From Escarpia spicata (lineage: Eukaryota > Annelida > Polychaeta > Sabellida > Siboglinidae): a stretch of 64,000 nucleotides of DNA. Numbering within the stretch: the stretch's first letter is position 1; each line of letters starts with the position of its first letter. The stretch covers positions 62,246,994 to 62,310,993 of the forward strand of contig OZ023206.1 of NCBI GenBank assembly GCA_963995525.1, written 5' to 3'. The notes beneath the pieces are model-generated. The model ran no database searches, was not told where the DNA came from, and saw nothing but the letters and a program-made list of their open reading frames with translations. Shown piece after piece: positions 10,422 through 21,899 of this stretch. The translations under genes were made by a program, and so were the position numbers.

Positions 10422-10688
10422 AGTAGTAGCAGAGTACTAGTCGTAGTAGTAGTCGTAGTAGTAGTAGTAGTAGTCGTAGTAGTCGTAGTACTAGTAGTAG
10501 TAGTAGTCGTAGTAGTAGTAGTAGTAGTAGTAATAGTAGCCGTAGTCGTAGTAGTAGTAGTCATACTAGTACTAGTAGTAGTAGTCGTAGTAGTATTAGT
10601 CGTAGTAGTACTAGTAGTAGTAGTACTAGTAGTAGTAGTAGTCGTAGTAGTATTAGTAGTAGTAGTCGTAGTAGTAGTAGTAGTAGTC

Positions 10689-10732
<44 letters not shown>

Positions 10733-10825
10733 CGTAGTAGTAGTAGTCGTATTAGTAGTAGTAGTCGTAGTAGTAGTAGTCGTAGTAGTCGTAGTAGTCG
10801 TAGTAGTAGTAGTAGTAGTAGTAGT
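10422..10825. repeat. AGT/CGT trinucleotide tract, unit 1 (0.4 kb)
   Basis: Almost pure 3-bp periodic DNA of AGT triplets, with CGT every few triplets and rare ACT, ATT, AAT and AGC variants. The long all-Val and all-Thr frames are consequences of the period. This is the shortest tract in the array. Confidence 0.97.
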
Positions 10826-10868
10826 AAATTTAATGTTTTGTCCCTCTGGGACAAAGACATAAAATTTT
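10826..10868. repeat. Hairpin closing the trinucleotide tract
   Basis: Arms AAATTTTATGTTTTGTCCC and GGGACAAAGACATAAAATTT (consensus of the other units) pair around a TCT loop with one mismatch or bulge. Unit 1 carries one change in the left arm. It occurs exactly once per unit, immediately after the tract; starts in units 2-10 are 16265, 20740, 24524, 27427, 31896, 36364, 40150, 43042 and 47348. It could be a terminal structure of the ancestral element or an RNA 3' stem-loop; neither is shown. Confidence 0.85.
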
Positions 10869-10922
10869 CGCGAGGTTAACCCCAAATTTTTGTCTCTATC
10901 TAATCTAATTATATATTTTTAC

Positions 10923-10978
10923 CCGCTAGATGGCGCCATAATATAGGGTAGTACTTCAATTATCCACTAGGGGGCGCT
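10923..10978 (+). promoter_or_regulatory. Pair of CTCF-consensus-like sites, 41 bp apart
   Basis: The first, 10923-10937, is CCGCTAGATGGCGCC (one mismatch to CCASYAGRKGGCRSY). The second, 10964-10978, is CCACTAGGGGGCGCT (no mismatch). Pair starts in units 2-10: 16362/16403, 20837/20878, 24621/24662, 27524/27565, 31993/32034, 36461/36502, 40248/40289, 43139/43180 and 47446/47487. The second site is perfect in units 1, 2, 5 and 9 and reads CCACTTGGGGGCGCT in 3, 4, 6, 7, 8 and 10. The orientation is always the same. Binding is inference; similar GGCGC motifs are also common in animal repeats. Confidence 0.45.
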
Positions 10979-11921
10979 ACACCGGATGTGATGTCATACC
11001 GGAAGTTATTTGACTGTCATGGTGGCCTCTATGCTTTCTGTATTCCTCGAAGTGTGTCAACGAATAGAGATCTATCAATACTCTGAATAATTACATTGGT
11101 GTCCACTGAGTGGCGTTGGGAACCATGATGGTCACCTCTTTGAACGAAGTCCTGTCAGGTGGTTGTCCTTACATGTTATTGACATAGTCGTTTACGATCA
11201 CAGCAGTTTTCAAATTCGCTTGCTATGGCAGCCTCTACTAGGGACGCTACGTCGGAAGTGACCTTTATGTTCTGTCTAACTGTTATAAAAGGCCTGCGTC
11301 TGTTTTTTGTGATCATTATATCTTACATTTTGGAAGATGAACAACATGACTAGTGCTAACGTCCGACAAGGGATTTTGCTACCGAAGGCGCAGCCTTCTC
11401 CGGCTACGGGCCTACTCGATCTCTCGACCCCGTCAAGCAACCTGGACCATCAGCCAACGACCATTTCAACGTCCAATTCGACGAGAAAACAAATTTCGTC
11501 TCTTTTTTCTTATACAAACCAGTTGACCATTCATTATTTAGCTCATTCCTTCACTGTTTCAGCGTCAAGAAAAGGAGTGTATTGCTGCAAACGTCGCTAC
11601 TTCTCCCTCTTCTCCCCTGTTGCGGCAAATATCGGCCCTCAAAGCGACTGTCTCTACTGCTGAACACACCCAAGCAGTGGAAGGAGAAACGACGACAGTC
11701 TGTACATAGTAGAGTTGAACTTACTTCAAATGGGTGCCTGTTTACAAACTGGTTTGAAATGATATTCGCTGTGCAAGTCGGATCTACTCTACAGCCCGTG
11801 CTTTTGAATTGTCTACAATCCGTGATCTTTCGGCACGCCCACGTGACCTTTCGGCACATTCACTAACTATATAAGCGCTGTGTTTTGTCAATTGGCACAT
11901 CATTCGTATTACGATGCCATC

Positions 11922-12377
11922 ATGCCTAACATCATGTTGAAGACACCTTATTTCCGACCTTGCGAAGCAGCAGACTCGAGCAATGAGGACGAGCCAACGA
12001 ACCGCTCCATTATGCCGGTGACCAGCCATCCTTCCGTGTCGACGGAATCAGAGGGCGAGGACATCTGGTACACTAGGCTCTGCGATGTGCCAACTTCCGC
12101 TCCTGACGATGTCACAATTTCTGCCGACACGACAGATGTGACAACTTCCGCTCCTGACGATGTCGGAACTTCTGGCGATAAGACCGATGTGACAACTTCT
12201 ATCGATGGTACCAAAGTAACAACGACCGCTCCTGAAGACGTCACAACTTCTACTCACGTGACCAATGTCACAATTTTTGGGTTAGCATTAGGATTAGGGT
12301 TGGGGTTCAGCTTAGGATTTCGGTCAGCGTTAGGGGTAGGGTTAGGATTAGCCTTAGCGTCAAAATTAGTTCCATAA
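11922..12377 (+). CDS. Hypothetical 151-aa Thr/Val/Asp-rich protein, unit 2 copy
   Basis: Same layout as the unit 1 copy, driven by P2 (TATA 11868). It differs by a few residues: PCEAAD for PCDAAD near the N-terminus, and DVGTS for DVGIS in the repeat region. It has an intact frame and the telomere-like 3' coding end. Confidence 0.33.
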   Translation: MPNIMLKTPYFRPCEAADSSNEDEPTNRSIMPVTSHPSVSTESEGEDIWYTRLCDVPTSAPDDVTISADTTDVTTSAPDDVGTSGDKTDVTTSIDGTKVTTTAPEDVTTSTHVTNVTIFGLALGLGLGFSLGFRSALGVGLGLALASKLVP

Positions 12378-12697
12378 CCAAGGTGTGCAAAGCTGAACAC
12401 TCAAGACGACACTATCCATGTGTAGTATCAAGTGTTGGTTCCAAGACTCGAAACAGTGGCGAAACACTATGAAACATATGGTTCTGACATTAATGGAGGG
12501 TGTCCTGTAATTGCGGTATTGTCTTGTACACGATTAAACTTTGCAAGACTCTGTATCAATGTCTAGTCTCTGGTTCTTGTAGTTATGGAGCGTGACATGT
12601 AAATACGTTTGTGTTGTTCACGAATAAACTGTGCAAACCTCATCTTGTGTCTTTTTCATAGTGTAATGCAAAGCATATGTTGGGAACCTTCCTAATG

Positions 12698-13140
12698 TCG
12701 GCTATGTATGTGTGTAGTTCAGTACAGAGATGATTGCCTGTTATCTATGTGTGTAGTTCAGTACAGAGATGTTAGCCTGTTATGTCGGTATGTAGTTCAG
12801 TAAAAACGTTAGTCGGTTATGTATGTGTGTAGTTCAGTAAAAACGTTAGTCGGTTATGTATGTGTGTAGTTCAGTAAAAAACGTTAGTCGGTTATGTATG
12901 TGTGTAGTTCAGTAAAAACGTTAGTCAGTTATGTATGTGTATAGTTCAGTAGAGACGTTAGATGGTAATGCATGTGAGTAGTTCAGAAGAGACGTTAGAT
13001 GGTAATGCATGTGAGTAGTTCAGAAGAGACGTTAGATGGTAATGCATGTGAGTAGTTCAGAAGAGACGTTAGCCAGTTATGTATATGTGTGGTTCAGTAG
13101 AGATGATAGGCATTTATATCTGTGTGTAGTTCATTACAAA
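12698..13140 (+). repeat. 37-bp tandem repeat block, unit 2
   Basis: Same unit as in unit 1, with two extra copies of the GACGTTAGATGGTAATGCAT variant (about 12955-13070). It is the longest such block in the array. Confidence 0.9.
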
Positions 13141-13267
13141 GATGTTAATGTACTCAGACCAACTAGTTGCGCAAACGAAACACTATAGTTTGACCAACAC
13201 GCTGAACGAATCGAACTATATATACGAGTTGTACAAACGAAACACTACACTTAACGGGTTATGGCGT

Positions 13268-13821
13268 GAGATTCCATCAAAAAGATGGAATTCCATCAGA
13301 GTAGACGGGTTACCGTGTGAGATTCCATCAAAAAGATGGAATTCCATCAGAATGGATGTGTTACCGTGTGAGATTTCATCAAAGAGATGGAATTCCATCA
13401 GAATAGACGTGTTATCGCGTAAGATTCCATCAATAAGATGGAATTCCATCAGAATAGACGTGTTATCGCGTAAGATTCCATCAAAAAGATGGAATTCCAT
13501 CAGAATAGACGTGTTATCGCGTAAGATTCCATCAAAAAGATGGAATTCCATCAGAATATACGTGTTATCGCGTAAGATTCCATCAAAAAGATGGAATTCC
13601 ATCAGAATAGACGTGTTATCGCGTAAGATTCCATCAAAAAGATGGAATTCCATCAGAATAGAGGTGTTATCGCGTAAGATTCCATCAAAAAGATGGAATT
13701 CCATCAGAATAGACGTGTTATCGCGTAAGATTCCGTCAAAAAGATGGAATTCCACCTTAATAGACGTGTTATCACGTAAGATTCCGTCAACAAGATGGAA
13801 TTCCATCATACCATATGTGTT
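13268..13821 (+). repeat. 51-bp minisatellite, unit 2 (11 copies)
   Basis: Eleven copies carrying the GATGGAATTCCATC palindrome. The block runs straight into the trinucleotide tract with a slightly different junction (GTGTTGTAGCAGAG) from that of other units, which have GTTATCGCAGTAGTAGCAGAG. Confidence 0.95.
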
Positions 13822-14312
13822 GTAGCAGAGTACTAGTCGTAGTAGTAGTCGTAGTAGTAGTAGTAGTAGTCGTAGTAGTAGTAGTAGTAGTAGTAGTAAT
13901 AGTAGTCGTAGTCGTAGTAGTAGTAGTCATACTAGTACTAGTAGTAGTAGTCGTAGTAGTAGTAGTCGTAGTAGTACTAGTAGTAGTAGTACTAGTAGTA
14001 GTAGTAGTCGTAGTAGTATTAGTAGTAGTAGTCGTAGTAGTAGTAGTAGTAGTAGTAGTAGTCGTAGTAGTAGTAGTAGTAGTAGTAGTAGTACTAGTAA
14101 TAGTAGTAGTAGTCGTAGTAGTAGTAGTCGTATTAGTAGTAGTAGTCGTAGTAGTCGTAGTAGTAGTAGTAGTAGTAGTAGTAGTCGTAGTAGTAGTAGT
14201 AGTAGTAGTAGTTGTCGTAGTAGTAGTAGTAGTAGTAGTACTAGTCGTAGTAGTAGTACTAGTCGTAGTAGTAGTAGTCGTAGTCTTAGTAGTAGTAGGA
14301 GTAGTAGTAGTC

Positions 14313-14371
<59 letters not shown>

Positions 14372-14567
14372 CGTAGTAGTAGTAGTAGTCGTAGTAGTAG
14401 TAGTAGTCGTAGCAGTAGTCGTACTAGTAGTATTCGTAGTAGTAGTAGTAGTAGTCGTAGTAGTAGTAGTAGTAGTCGTAGTAGTAGTAGTAGTAGTTGT
14501 CGTAGTACTAGTAGTAGTAGTCGTAGTAGTAGTTGTCGTAGTAATACTACTAGTAGTAGTAGTAGTC

Positions 14568-14613
<46 letters not shown>

Positions 14614-14830
14614 GAGTAGTAGTAGTCGTAGTAATATTATTCGTAATAGTAGTAGTAGTAGTAGTAGTAGTAGTCGTAGTAGTCGTAGTAGTAGTAGTGG
14701 TAGTAGTAGTAGTAGTCGTATTAGCAGAAGTAGTCGTAGTAGTAGTAGTAGTAGTCGTAGTAGTAGTAGTAGTTGTCGTAGTAGTAGTAGTAGTCGTACT
14801 AGTGGTAGTCGTAGTAGTAGTAGTAGTAGT

Positions 14831-14862
<32 letters not shown>

Positions 14863-14894
14863 TAGTAGTAGTCGTATTAGTAGTAGTAGTAGTC

Positions 14895-14926
<32 letters not shown>

Positions 14927-15028
14927 CGTAGTAGTAGTAGTCATACCAGTAGTAGCAGTAGTAGTAGTAGTCGTAGTAGTAGTAGTCGTAGTAGTAGTAG
15001 TAGTAGTAGTTGTTGTCGTAGTAGTAGC

Positions 15029-15081
<53 letters not shown>

Positions 15082-15220
15082 AAGTAGTCGTAGTCGTAGT
15101 AGTAGTAGTAGTCGTTGTAGTAGTAGTAGTCGTAGTAGTAGTAGTAGTCGTAGAAGTAGTAGTAGTAGTAGTAGTTGTCGTAGTACTAGTAGTAGTAGTA
15201 GTACTAGTCGTAGTAGTAGT

Positions 15221-15252
<32 letters not shown>

Positions 15253-15272
15253 TAGTAGGAGTAGTAGTAGTC

Positions 15273-15305
<33 letters not shown>

Positions 15306-15311
15306 ATAGTC

Positions 15312-15343
<32 letters not shown>

Positions 15344-15548
15344 CGTAGTAGTAGTAGTAGTCGTAGTAGTAGTAGTAGTCGTAGTAGTAGTAGTAGTAGT
15401 CGTACTAGTAGTATTCGTAGTAGTAGTAGTAGTCGTAGAAGTAGTAGTAGTAGTCGTAGTAGTAGTAGTCGTCGTAGTAGTAGTAGTAGTCGTAGTAGTA
15501 GTAGTAGTAGTCGTACTAGTAGTATTCGTAGTAGTAGTAGTAGTAGTC

Positions 15549-15592
<44 letters not shown>

Positions 15593-16144
15593 TGTCGTAG
15601 TACTAGTAGTAGTAGTAGTAGTAGTCGTAGTAGTAGTTGTCGTAGTAATACTACTAGTAGTAGTAGTAGTCGTAGTAGTAGTAGTCGTAGTCGTAGTAGT
15701 AGTAGTAGTAGTAGTGGTAGTAGTAGTAGTAGTAGTACTAGTAATAGTAGTAGGAGTAGTAGTAGTCGTAGTAATATTAGTCGTAATAGTAGTAGTAGTA
15801 GTAGTAGTAGTAGTCGTAGTAGTCGTAGTAGTAGTAGTGGTAGTAGTAGTAGTAGTCGTATTAGCAGTAGTAGTCGTAGTAGTAGTAGTAGTAGTCGTAG
15901 TAGTAGTAGTAGTCGTCGTAGTAGTAGTAGTAGTCGTACTAGTGGTAGTCGTAGTAGTAGTAGTAGTCGTAGTCGTAGTAGTAGTAGTAGTAGTCGTATT
16001 AGTAGTAGTAGTAGTCGTAGTAGTAGTAGTAGTAGTAGTCGTAGTAGTAGTAGTCATACCAGTAATAGCAGTAGTAGTAGTAGTCGTAGTAGTAGTAGTC
16101 GTAGTAGTAATAGTAGTAGTAGTTGTAGTCGTAGTAGTATCAGC

Positions 16145-16192
<48 letters not shown>

Positions 16193-16264
16193 CGTATTAG
16201 TAGTAGTAGTCGTAGTAGTAGTAGTAGTAGTAGTAGTCGTAGTACTAGTAGCAGTAGTAGTAGT
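13822..16264. repeat. AGT/CGT trinucleotide tract, unit 2 (2.4 kb, internally duplicated)
   Basis: Longest tract of the window. Landmark variants recur at a spacing of about 1.1 kb: GTAATACTACTAG near 14541 and 15646, and CATACCAGTA near 14942 and 16057. About 0.7 kb of the tract (roughly 14400-15080) therefore appears again at 15510-16190, showing a duplication inside the tract. Confidence 0.95.
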
Positions 16265-16837
16265 AAATTTTATGTTTTGTCCCTCTGGGACAAAGACATA
16301 AAATTTTCGCGAGGTTAACCCCAACTTGTTGTCTCTATCTAACCTAATTATACATTTTTATCCGCTAGATGGCGCCATCATATAGGGTAGTACTTCAATT
16401 ATCCACTAGGGGGCGCTACCGGATGTGATGTCATACCGGAAGTCACTTTACTGTCATGGCGGCCTCAACTAGGGACGCTACGCAGGAAGTAACGTCGTAC
16501 CGGAAGTTATTTGACTGACATGGTGGCCTCTATGCTTTCTGTATTCCTCGAAGTGTGTCAACGAATAGAGATCTATCAATACTCTGAATAATTACATTGG
16601 TGTCCACTGAGTGGCGTTGGGAACCATGATGGTCACCTCTTTGAACGAAGTCCTGTCAGGTGGTTGTCCTTACATGTTATTGACATAGTCGTTTTCGATC
16701 ACAGCAGTTTTCAAATTCGCTTGCTATGGCAGCCTCTACTAGGGACGCTACGTCGGAAGTGACCTTTATGTTCTGTCGAACTGTTATAAAAGGCCTGCGT
16801 CTGTTTTTTGTGATCATTATATCTTACATTTTGGAAG

Positions 16838-17248
16838 ATGAACAACATGACTAGTGATAACGTCCGACAAGGGATTTTGCAATCGAAGGCGCAGCCTTCT
16901 CCCGCTACGGGCCTACTTGATCTCTCGACCCCGTCAAGCAACCTGGACCATCAGCCAACGACCATTTCAACGTCCAATTCGACGACCAAAACCAATTTCG
17001 TCTCTTTTTTCTTATACATACCAGTTGACCATTCATTATTAAGTTCATTCCTTCACTGTTTCAGCGTCAAGAAAAGGAGTGTATTGCTGCAAACGTCGCT
17101 ACTTCTCCCTCTTCTCCCCTGTTGCGGCAAATATCGGCCCTCCAAGCGACTGTCTCTACTGCTGAACACACCCAAGCAGTGGAAGGAGAAACGACGACAG
17201 TCTTTACATAGTAGAGTTGAACTTACTTCAAATGATGTCTGTTTGTAA
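16838..17248 (+). CDS. P1-linked open frame, 136 aa, type A (low support)
   Basis: The ATG lies 53 bp after the P1 TATA and the frame begins MNNMTSDNVRQGILQSK, then a Ser/Thr/Pro-rich part. The same frame is intact at 28000-28410, 32471-32881 (hybrid start) and 43615-44025. In other units single-base changes give 18 (unit 1), 108 (units 2, 4, 8) or 67 (unit 11) codons with unrelated ends. That instability argues against a constrained protein. The first 45 codons, shared by most units, may be a real 5' exon or a leader. Confidence 0.2.
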   Translation: MNNMTSDNVRQGILQSKAQPSPATGLLDLSTPSSNLDHQPTTISTSNSTTKTNFVSFFLYIPVDHSLLSSFLHCFSVKKRSVLLQTSLLLPLLPCCGKYRPSKRLSLLLNTPKQWKEKRRQSLHSRVELTSNDVCL

Positions 17249-17422
17249 ACTGGTTTGAACTGATATTTGCTGTCCAAGTCGTATCTACTCTACAGCCCGT
17301 GCTTTTGAATTTTCTACAATCCGTGATCTTTCGGCACGCCCACGTGACCTTTCGGCACATTCACTAACTATATAAGCGCTGTGTTTTGTCAATTGGCACA
17401 TCATTCGTATTACGATGCCATC

Positions 17423-17878
17423 ATGCCTAACATCATGTTGAAGACACCTTATTTCCGACCTTGCGATGCAGCAGACTCGAGCAATGAGGACGAGCCAACG
17501 AACCGCTCCATCATGCCGGTGACCAGCCATCCTTCCGTGTCGACGAAATCAGAGGGCGAGGACATCTGGTACACTAGGCTCTGCGATGTGCCAACTTCCG
17601 CTCCTGACGATGTCACAATTTCTGCCGACACGACAGATGTGACAACTTCCGCTCCTGACGATGTCGGAACTTCTGGCGATAAGACCGATGTGACAACTTC
17701 TATCGATGGTACCAAAGTAACAACGACCGCTCCTGAAGACGTCACAACTTCTACTCACGTGACCAATGTCACAATTTTTGGGTTAGCATTAGGATTAGGG
17801 TTGGGGTTCAGCTTAGGATTTCGGTCAGCGTTAGGGGTAGGGTTAGGATTAGCCTTAGCATCAAAATTAGTTCCATAA
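17423..17878 (+). CDS. Hypothetical 151-aa protein, unit 3 copy
   Basis: P2-driven copy (TATA 17369). It carries STKSEGED where units 1, 2, 4, 8 and 10 have STESEGED, a variant shared with units 6 and 7. Otherwise it is as described for unit 1. Confidence 0.33.
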   Translation: MPNIMLKTPYFRPCDAADSSNEDEPTNRSIMPVTSHPSVSTKSEGEDIWYTRLCDVPTSAPDDVTISADTTDVTTSAPDDVGTSGDKTDVTTSIDGTKVTTTAPEDVTTSTHVTNVTIFGLALGLGLGFSLGFRSALGVGLGLALASKLVP

Positions 17879-18198
17879 CCAAGGTGTGCAAAGCTGAACA
17901 CTCAAGACGACACTATCTATGTGTAGTATCAAGTATTGGTTCCAAGACTCGAAACAATGGCGAAACACTATGAAACATATGGTTCTGACATTAATGGAGG
18001 GTGTCCTGTAATTGCGGTATTGTCTTGTACACGATTAAACTTTGCAATACTCTGTATCAATGTCTAGTCTCTGGTTCTTGTAGTTATGGAGCGTGACATG
18101 TAAATACGTTTGTGTTGTTCACGAATAAAATGTGCAAACCTCATCTTGTGTCTTTTTCTTAGTGTAATGCAAAGCATATGTTGGGAACCTTCCTAATA

Positions 18199-18567
18199 TC
18201 GGCTATGTATGTGTGTAGTTCAGTACAGAGATGATTGCCTGTTATCTATGTGTGTAGTTCAGTACAGAGATGTTAGCCTGTTATGTCGGTATGTAGTTCA
18301 GTAAAAACGTTAGTCGGTTATGTATGTGTGTAGTTCAGTAAAAACGTTAGTCGGTTATGTATGTGTGTAGTTCAGTAAAAAACGTTAGTCGGTTATGTAT
18401 GTGTGTAGTTCAGTAAAAACGTTAGTCAGATATGTATGTGTATAGTTCAGTAGAGACGTTAGATGGTAATGCATGTGAGTAGTTCAGAAGATACGTTAGC
18501 CAGTTATGTATATGTGTGGTTCAGTAGAGATGATAGGCATTTATATCTGTGTGTAGTTCAGTACAAA
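18199..18567 (+). repeat. 37-bp tandem repeat block, unit 3
   Basis: About ten copies of the 37-bp unit. It has the type-A variants AATATCGGC at the start and AGAAGATACGTTAGCC near the end. Confidence 0.9.
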
Positions 18568-18694
18568 GATGTTAATGTACTCAGACCAACTAGTTGCGCA
18601 AACGAAACACTCTAGTTTGGCCAACACGCTGAACGAATCGAACTATAGATACGAGTTGTACAAACGAAACACTACACTTAACGGGTTATGGCGT

Positions 18695-19456
18695 GAGATT
18701 CCATCAAAAAGATGGAATTCCATCAGAATGGACGTGTTACCTTGTGAGATTCCATCAAAGAGATGGAATTCCATCAGAATAGACGTGTTATCGCGTAAGA
18801 TTTCATCAAAGAGATGGAATTCCATCAGAATAGACGTGTTATCGCGTAAGATTCCATCAATAAGATGGAATTCCATCAGAATAGACGTGTTATCGCGTAA
18901 GATTCCATCAAAAAGATGGAATTCCATCAGAATAGACGTGTTATCGCGTAAGATTCCATTAAAAAGATGGAATTCCATCAGAATAGATGTGTTATCGCGT
19001 AAGATTCCATCAAAAAGATGGAATTCCATCAGAATAGACGTGTTATCGCGTAAGATTCCATCAAAAAGATGGAATTCCATCAGAATAGAGGTGTTATCGC
19101 GTAAGATTCCATCAAAAAGATGGAATTCCATCAGAATAGACGTGTTATCGCGTAAGATTCCGTCAAAAAGATGGAATTCCATCAGAATAGACGTGTTATC
19201 GCGTAAGATTCCGTCAAAAAGATGGAATTCCATCAGAATATACGTGTTATCGCGTAAGATTCCATCAAAAAGATGGAATTCCATCAGAATAGACGTGTTA
19301 TCGCGAAAGATTCCATCAAAAAGATGGAATTCCATCAGAATAGACGTGTTATCGCGTAAGATTCCGTCAAAAAGATGGAATTCCATCAGAATAGACGTGT
19401 TATCGCGTAAGATTCCGTCAAAAAGATGGAATTCCATCATACCATATGTGTTATCG
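18695..19456 (+). repeat. 51-bp minisatellite, unit 3 (15 copies)
   Basis: Fifteen copies. Together with the 5' flank an ATG-started frame runs 18569-19462 (297 codons, 17-residue repeats), but the opposite strand is equally open. Confidence 0.95.
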
Positions 19457-19457
19457 C

Positions 19458-19782
19458 AGTAGTAGCAGAGTACTAGTCGTAGTAGTAGTCGTAGTAGTAG
19501 TAGTAGTAGTCGTAGTAGTCGTAGTACTAGTAGTAGTAGTAGTCGTAGTAGTAGTAGTAGTAGTAGTAATAGTAGTCGTAGTCGTAGTAGTAGTAGTAGT
19601 CGTTGTAATAGTAGTAGTCGTAGTAGTAGTAGTAGTCGTAGTAGTAGTAGTTGTCGTAGTACTAGTAGTAGTAGTAGTACTAGTCGTATTAGTAGTAGTC
19701 GTAGTCGTAGTCGTAGTAGTAGTAGTAGGAGTTGTAGTAGTCGTAGTAGTAGTAGTCGTAGTAGTAGTAGTCGTAATAGTAA

Positions 19783-19822
<40 letters not shown>

Positions 19823-19823
19823 C

Positions 19824-19855
<32 letters not shown>

Positions 19856-19973
19856 CGTAGTAGTAGTAGTAGTCGTAGTAGTAGTAGTAGTAGTCGTAGT
19901 AGTAGTAGTAGTCGTACTAGTAGTATTCGTAGTAGTAGTAGTAGTCGTAGTAGTAGTAGTAGTAGTAGTAGTC

Positions 19974-20011
<38 letters not shown>

Positions 20012-20387
20012 TGTCGTAGTACTAGTAGTAGTAGTGGTAGTAGTAGTAGTAGTAGTAGTTGTCGTAGTACTACTACTAGTAGTAGTAGTAGTCGTAGTAG
20101 TAGTAGTCGTAGTAGTAGTAGTCGTAGTCGTAGTCGTAGTAGTAGTAGTAGTAGTAGGAGTAGTAGTAGTCGTAGTAGTATTAGTCGTAATAGTAGTAGT
20201 AGTAGTCGTAGTAGTCATAGTAGTAGTAGTGGTAGTAGTAGTAGTAGTAGTCGTAGTAGTAGTAGTAGTCGTAGTAGTAGTAGTAGTAGTCGTAGTAGTA
20301 GTAGTAGTCGTCGTAGTAGTAGTAGTAGTCGTACTAGTAGTAGTCGTAGTAGTGGTAGTAGTCGTAGTAGTAGTAGTAGTAGTAGTC

Positions 20388-20424
<37 letters not shown>

Positions 20425-20521
20425 TAGTAGTAGTCATACAAGTAGTAGCAGTAGTAGTAGTAGTCGTAGTAGTAGTAGTCGTAGTAGTAGTAGCAGTAGT
20501 AATTGTAGTCGTAGTAGTAGC

Positions 20522-20576
<55 letters not shown>

Positions 20577-20577
20577 A

Positions 20578-20623
<46 letters not shown>

Positions 20624-20739
20624 CGTAGTAGTAGTAGTCGTATTAGTAGTAGTAGTCGTAGTAGTAGTAGTAGTAGTCGTAGTAGTCGTAGTAGTAGTAG
20701 TAGTAGTAGTCGTAGTACTAGTGTAGCTGTAGTAGTAGT
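19458..20739. repeat. AGT/CGT trinucleotide tract, unit 3 (1.3 kb)
   Basis: Its pattern of CGT and variant triplets matches the tracts of units 6 and 7 almost triplet for triplet, so it was copied as a block, not expanded independently. Confidence 0.95.
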
Positions 20740-21899
20740 AAATTTTATGTTTTGTCCCTCTGGGACAAAGACATAAAATTTTCGCGAGGTTAACCCCAAC
20801 TTGTTGTCTCTATCTTACCTAATTAGATATTTTTACCCGCTAGATGGCGCCATCATATAGGGTAGTACTTCAATTATCCACTTGGGGGCGCTACACCGGA
20901 TATGATGTCATACCGGAAGTCACTTGACTGTCATGGCGGCCTCAACTAGGGACGCTACGCCGGAAGTAACGTCGTACCGGAAGTTATTTGACTGTCATGG
21001 TGGCCTCTATGCTTTCTGTATTCCTCGAAGTGTGTCAACGAATAGAGATCTATCAATACTCTGAATAATTACATTGGTGTCCACTGAGTGGCGTTGGGAA
21101 CCATGATGGTCACCTCTTTGAACGAAGTCCTGTCAGGTGGTTGTCCTTACATGTTATTGACATAGGCGTTTACGATCACAGCAGTTTTCAAATTCGCTTG
21201 CTATGGCAGCCTCTACTAGGGACGCTACGCCGGAAGTGACCTTTATGTTCTGTCTAACTGTTATAAAAGGCCTGCGTCTGTTTTTTGTGATCATTATATC
21301 TTACATTTTGGAAGATGAACAACATGAATAGTGCTAACGTCCGACAAGTGATTTTGCTACCGAAGGCGCAGCCTTCTCCGGCTACGGGCCTACTCGATCT
21401 CTCGACCCCGTCAAGCAACCTGGACCATCAGCCAACGACCATTTCAACGTCCAATTCGACGAACAAACCAATTTCGTCTCTTTTTTCTTATACATACCAG
21501 TTGACCATTCATTATTTAGCTCATTCCTTCACTGTTTCAGCGTCAAGAAAAGGAGTGTATTGCTGCAAACGTCGCTACTTCTCCCTCTTCTCCCCTGTTG
21601 CGGCAAATATCGGCCCTCAAAGCGACTGTCTCTACTGCTGAACACACCCAAGCAGTGGAAGGAGAAACGACGATAGTCTGTACATAGTAGAGTTGAACTT
21701 ACTTCAAATGGGTGCCTGTTTGGAAACTGGTTTGAAATGATATTCGCTGTGCAAGTCGGATCTACTCTACAGGCCTTGCTTTTGAATTGTCTACAATCCG
21801 TGATCTTTCGGCACGCCCACGTGACCTTTCGGCACATTCACTAACTATATAAGCGCTGTGTTTTGTCAATTGGCACATCATTCGTATTACGATGCCATC

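Larger units (their letters stand above)
7827..11257 (+). repeat. Array unit 1
   Basis: Leftmost unit, entered from single-copy flank with CACGTGACCTTT before P1 where all other units have CGGAAGTGACCTTT. Components: P1 TATA 7853; ATG 7906, whose frame stops after 18 codons because a CAG seen in other units is TAG here; P2 TATA 8435; P2 ORF 8489-8944; AATAAA 9190; 37-bp block 9265-9634; 51-bp block 9761-10420 (13 copies); trinucleotide tract 10422-10825, the shortest; hairpin 10826-10868; CTCF-like pair 10923 and 10964. The second CTCF-like site is the perfect form CCACTAGGGGGCGCT. Confidence 0.9.
11258..16758 (+). repeat. Array unit 2 (longest)
   Basis: P1 TATA 11284; P1 frame 11337-11663 (108 aa); P2 TATA 11868; ORF 11922-12377; AATAAA 12623; 37-bp block 12698-13140; 51-bp block 13268-13821 (11 copies); trinucleotide tract to 16264, about 2.4 kb; hairpin 16265; CTCF-like pair 16362/16403. 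Its 3' part (tract end plus flank, with CACTTTACTG and TTTTCGATC variants) is the same version found at the end of unit 5. Confidence 0.92.
16759..21235 (+). repeat. Array unit 3 (type A)
   Basis: P1 TATA 16785; P1 frame 16838-17248 (136 aa); P2 TATA 17369; ORF 17423-17878; AATAAA 18124; 37-bp block 18199-18567; 51-bp block 18695-19456 (15 copies); tract 19458-20740; hairpin 20740; CTCF-like pair 20837/20878. Near-identical to units 6 (offset 11162) and 7 (offset 15633, except at its 5' end). Confidence 0.93.

Noticed and set aside
9635..10426. 17-residue repeat proteins on both strands of the 51-bp minisatellite
   Set aside because: 51 is a multiple of three, so the frame stays open by arithmetic. 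Both strands are open, and copies in units 1, 4 and 8 contain stops. Only the P1 fusions of units 5 and 9 are kept as weak candidates.
13787..16324. Open frames of over 800 codons made of Val (plus strand) or Thr (minus strand), and similar ones in every tract
   Set aside because: They follow from a 3-bp period lacking stops in those frames; both strands are open at once and there is no non-repeat domain.
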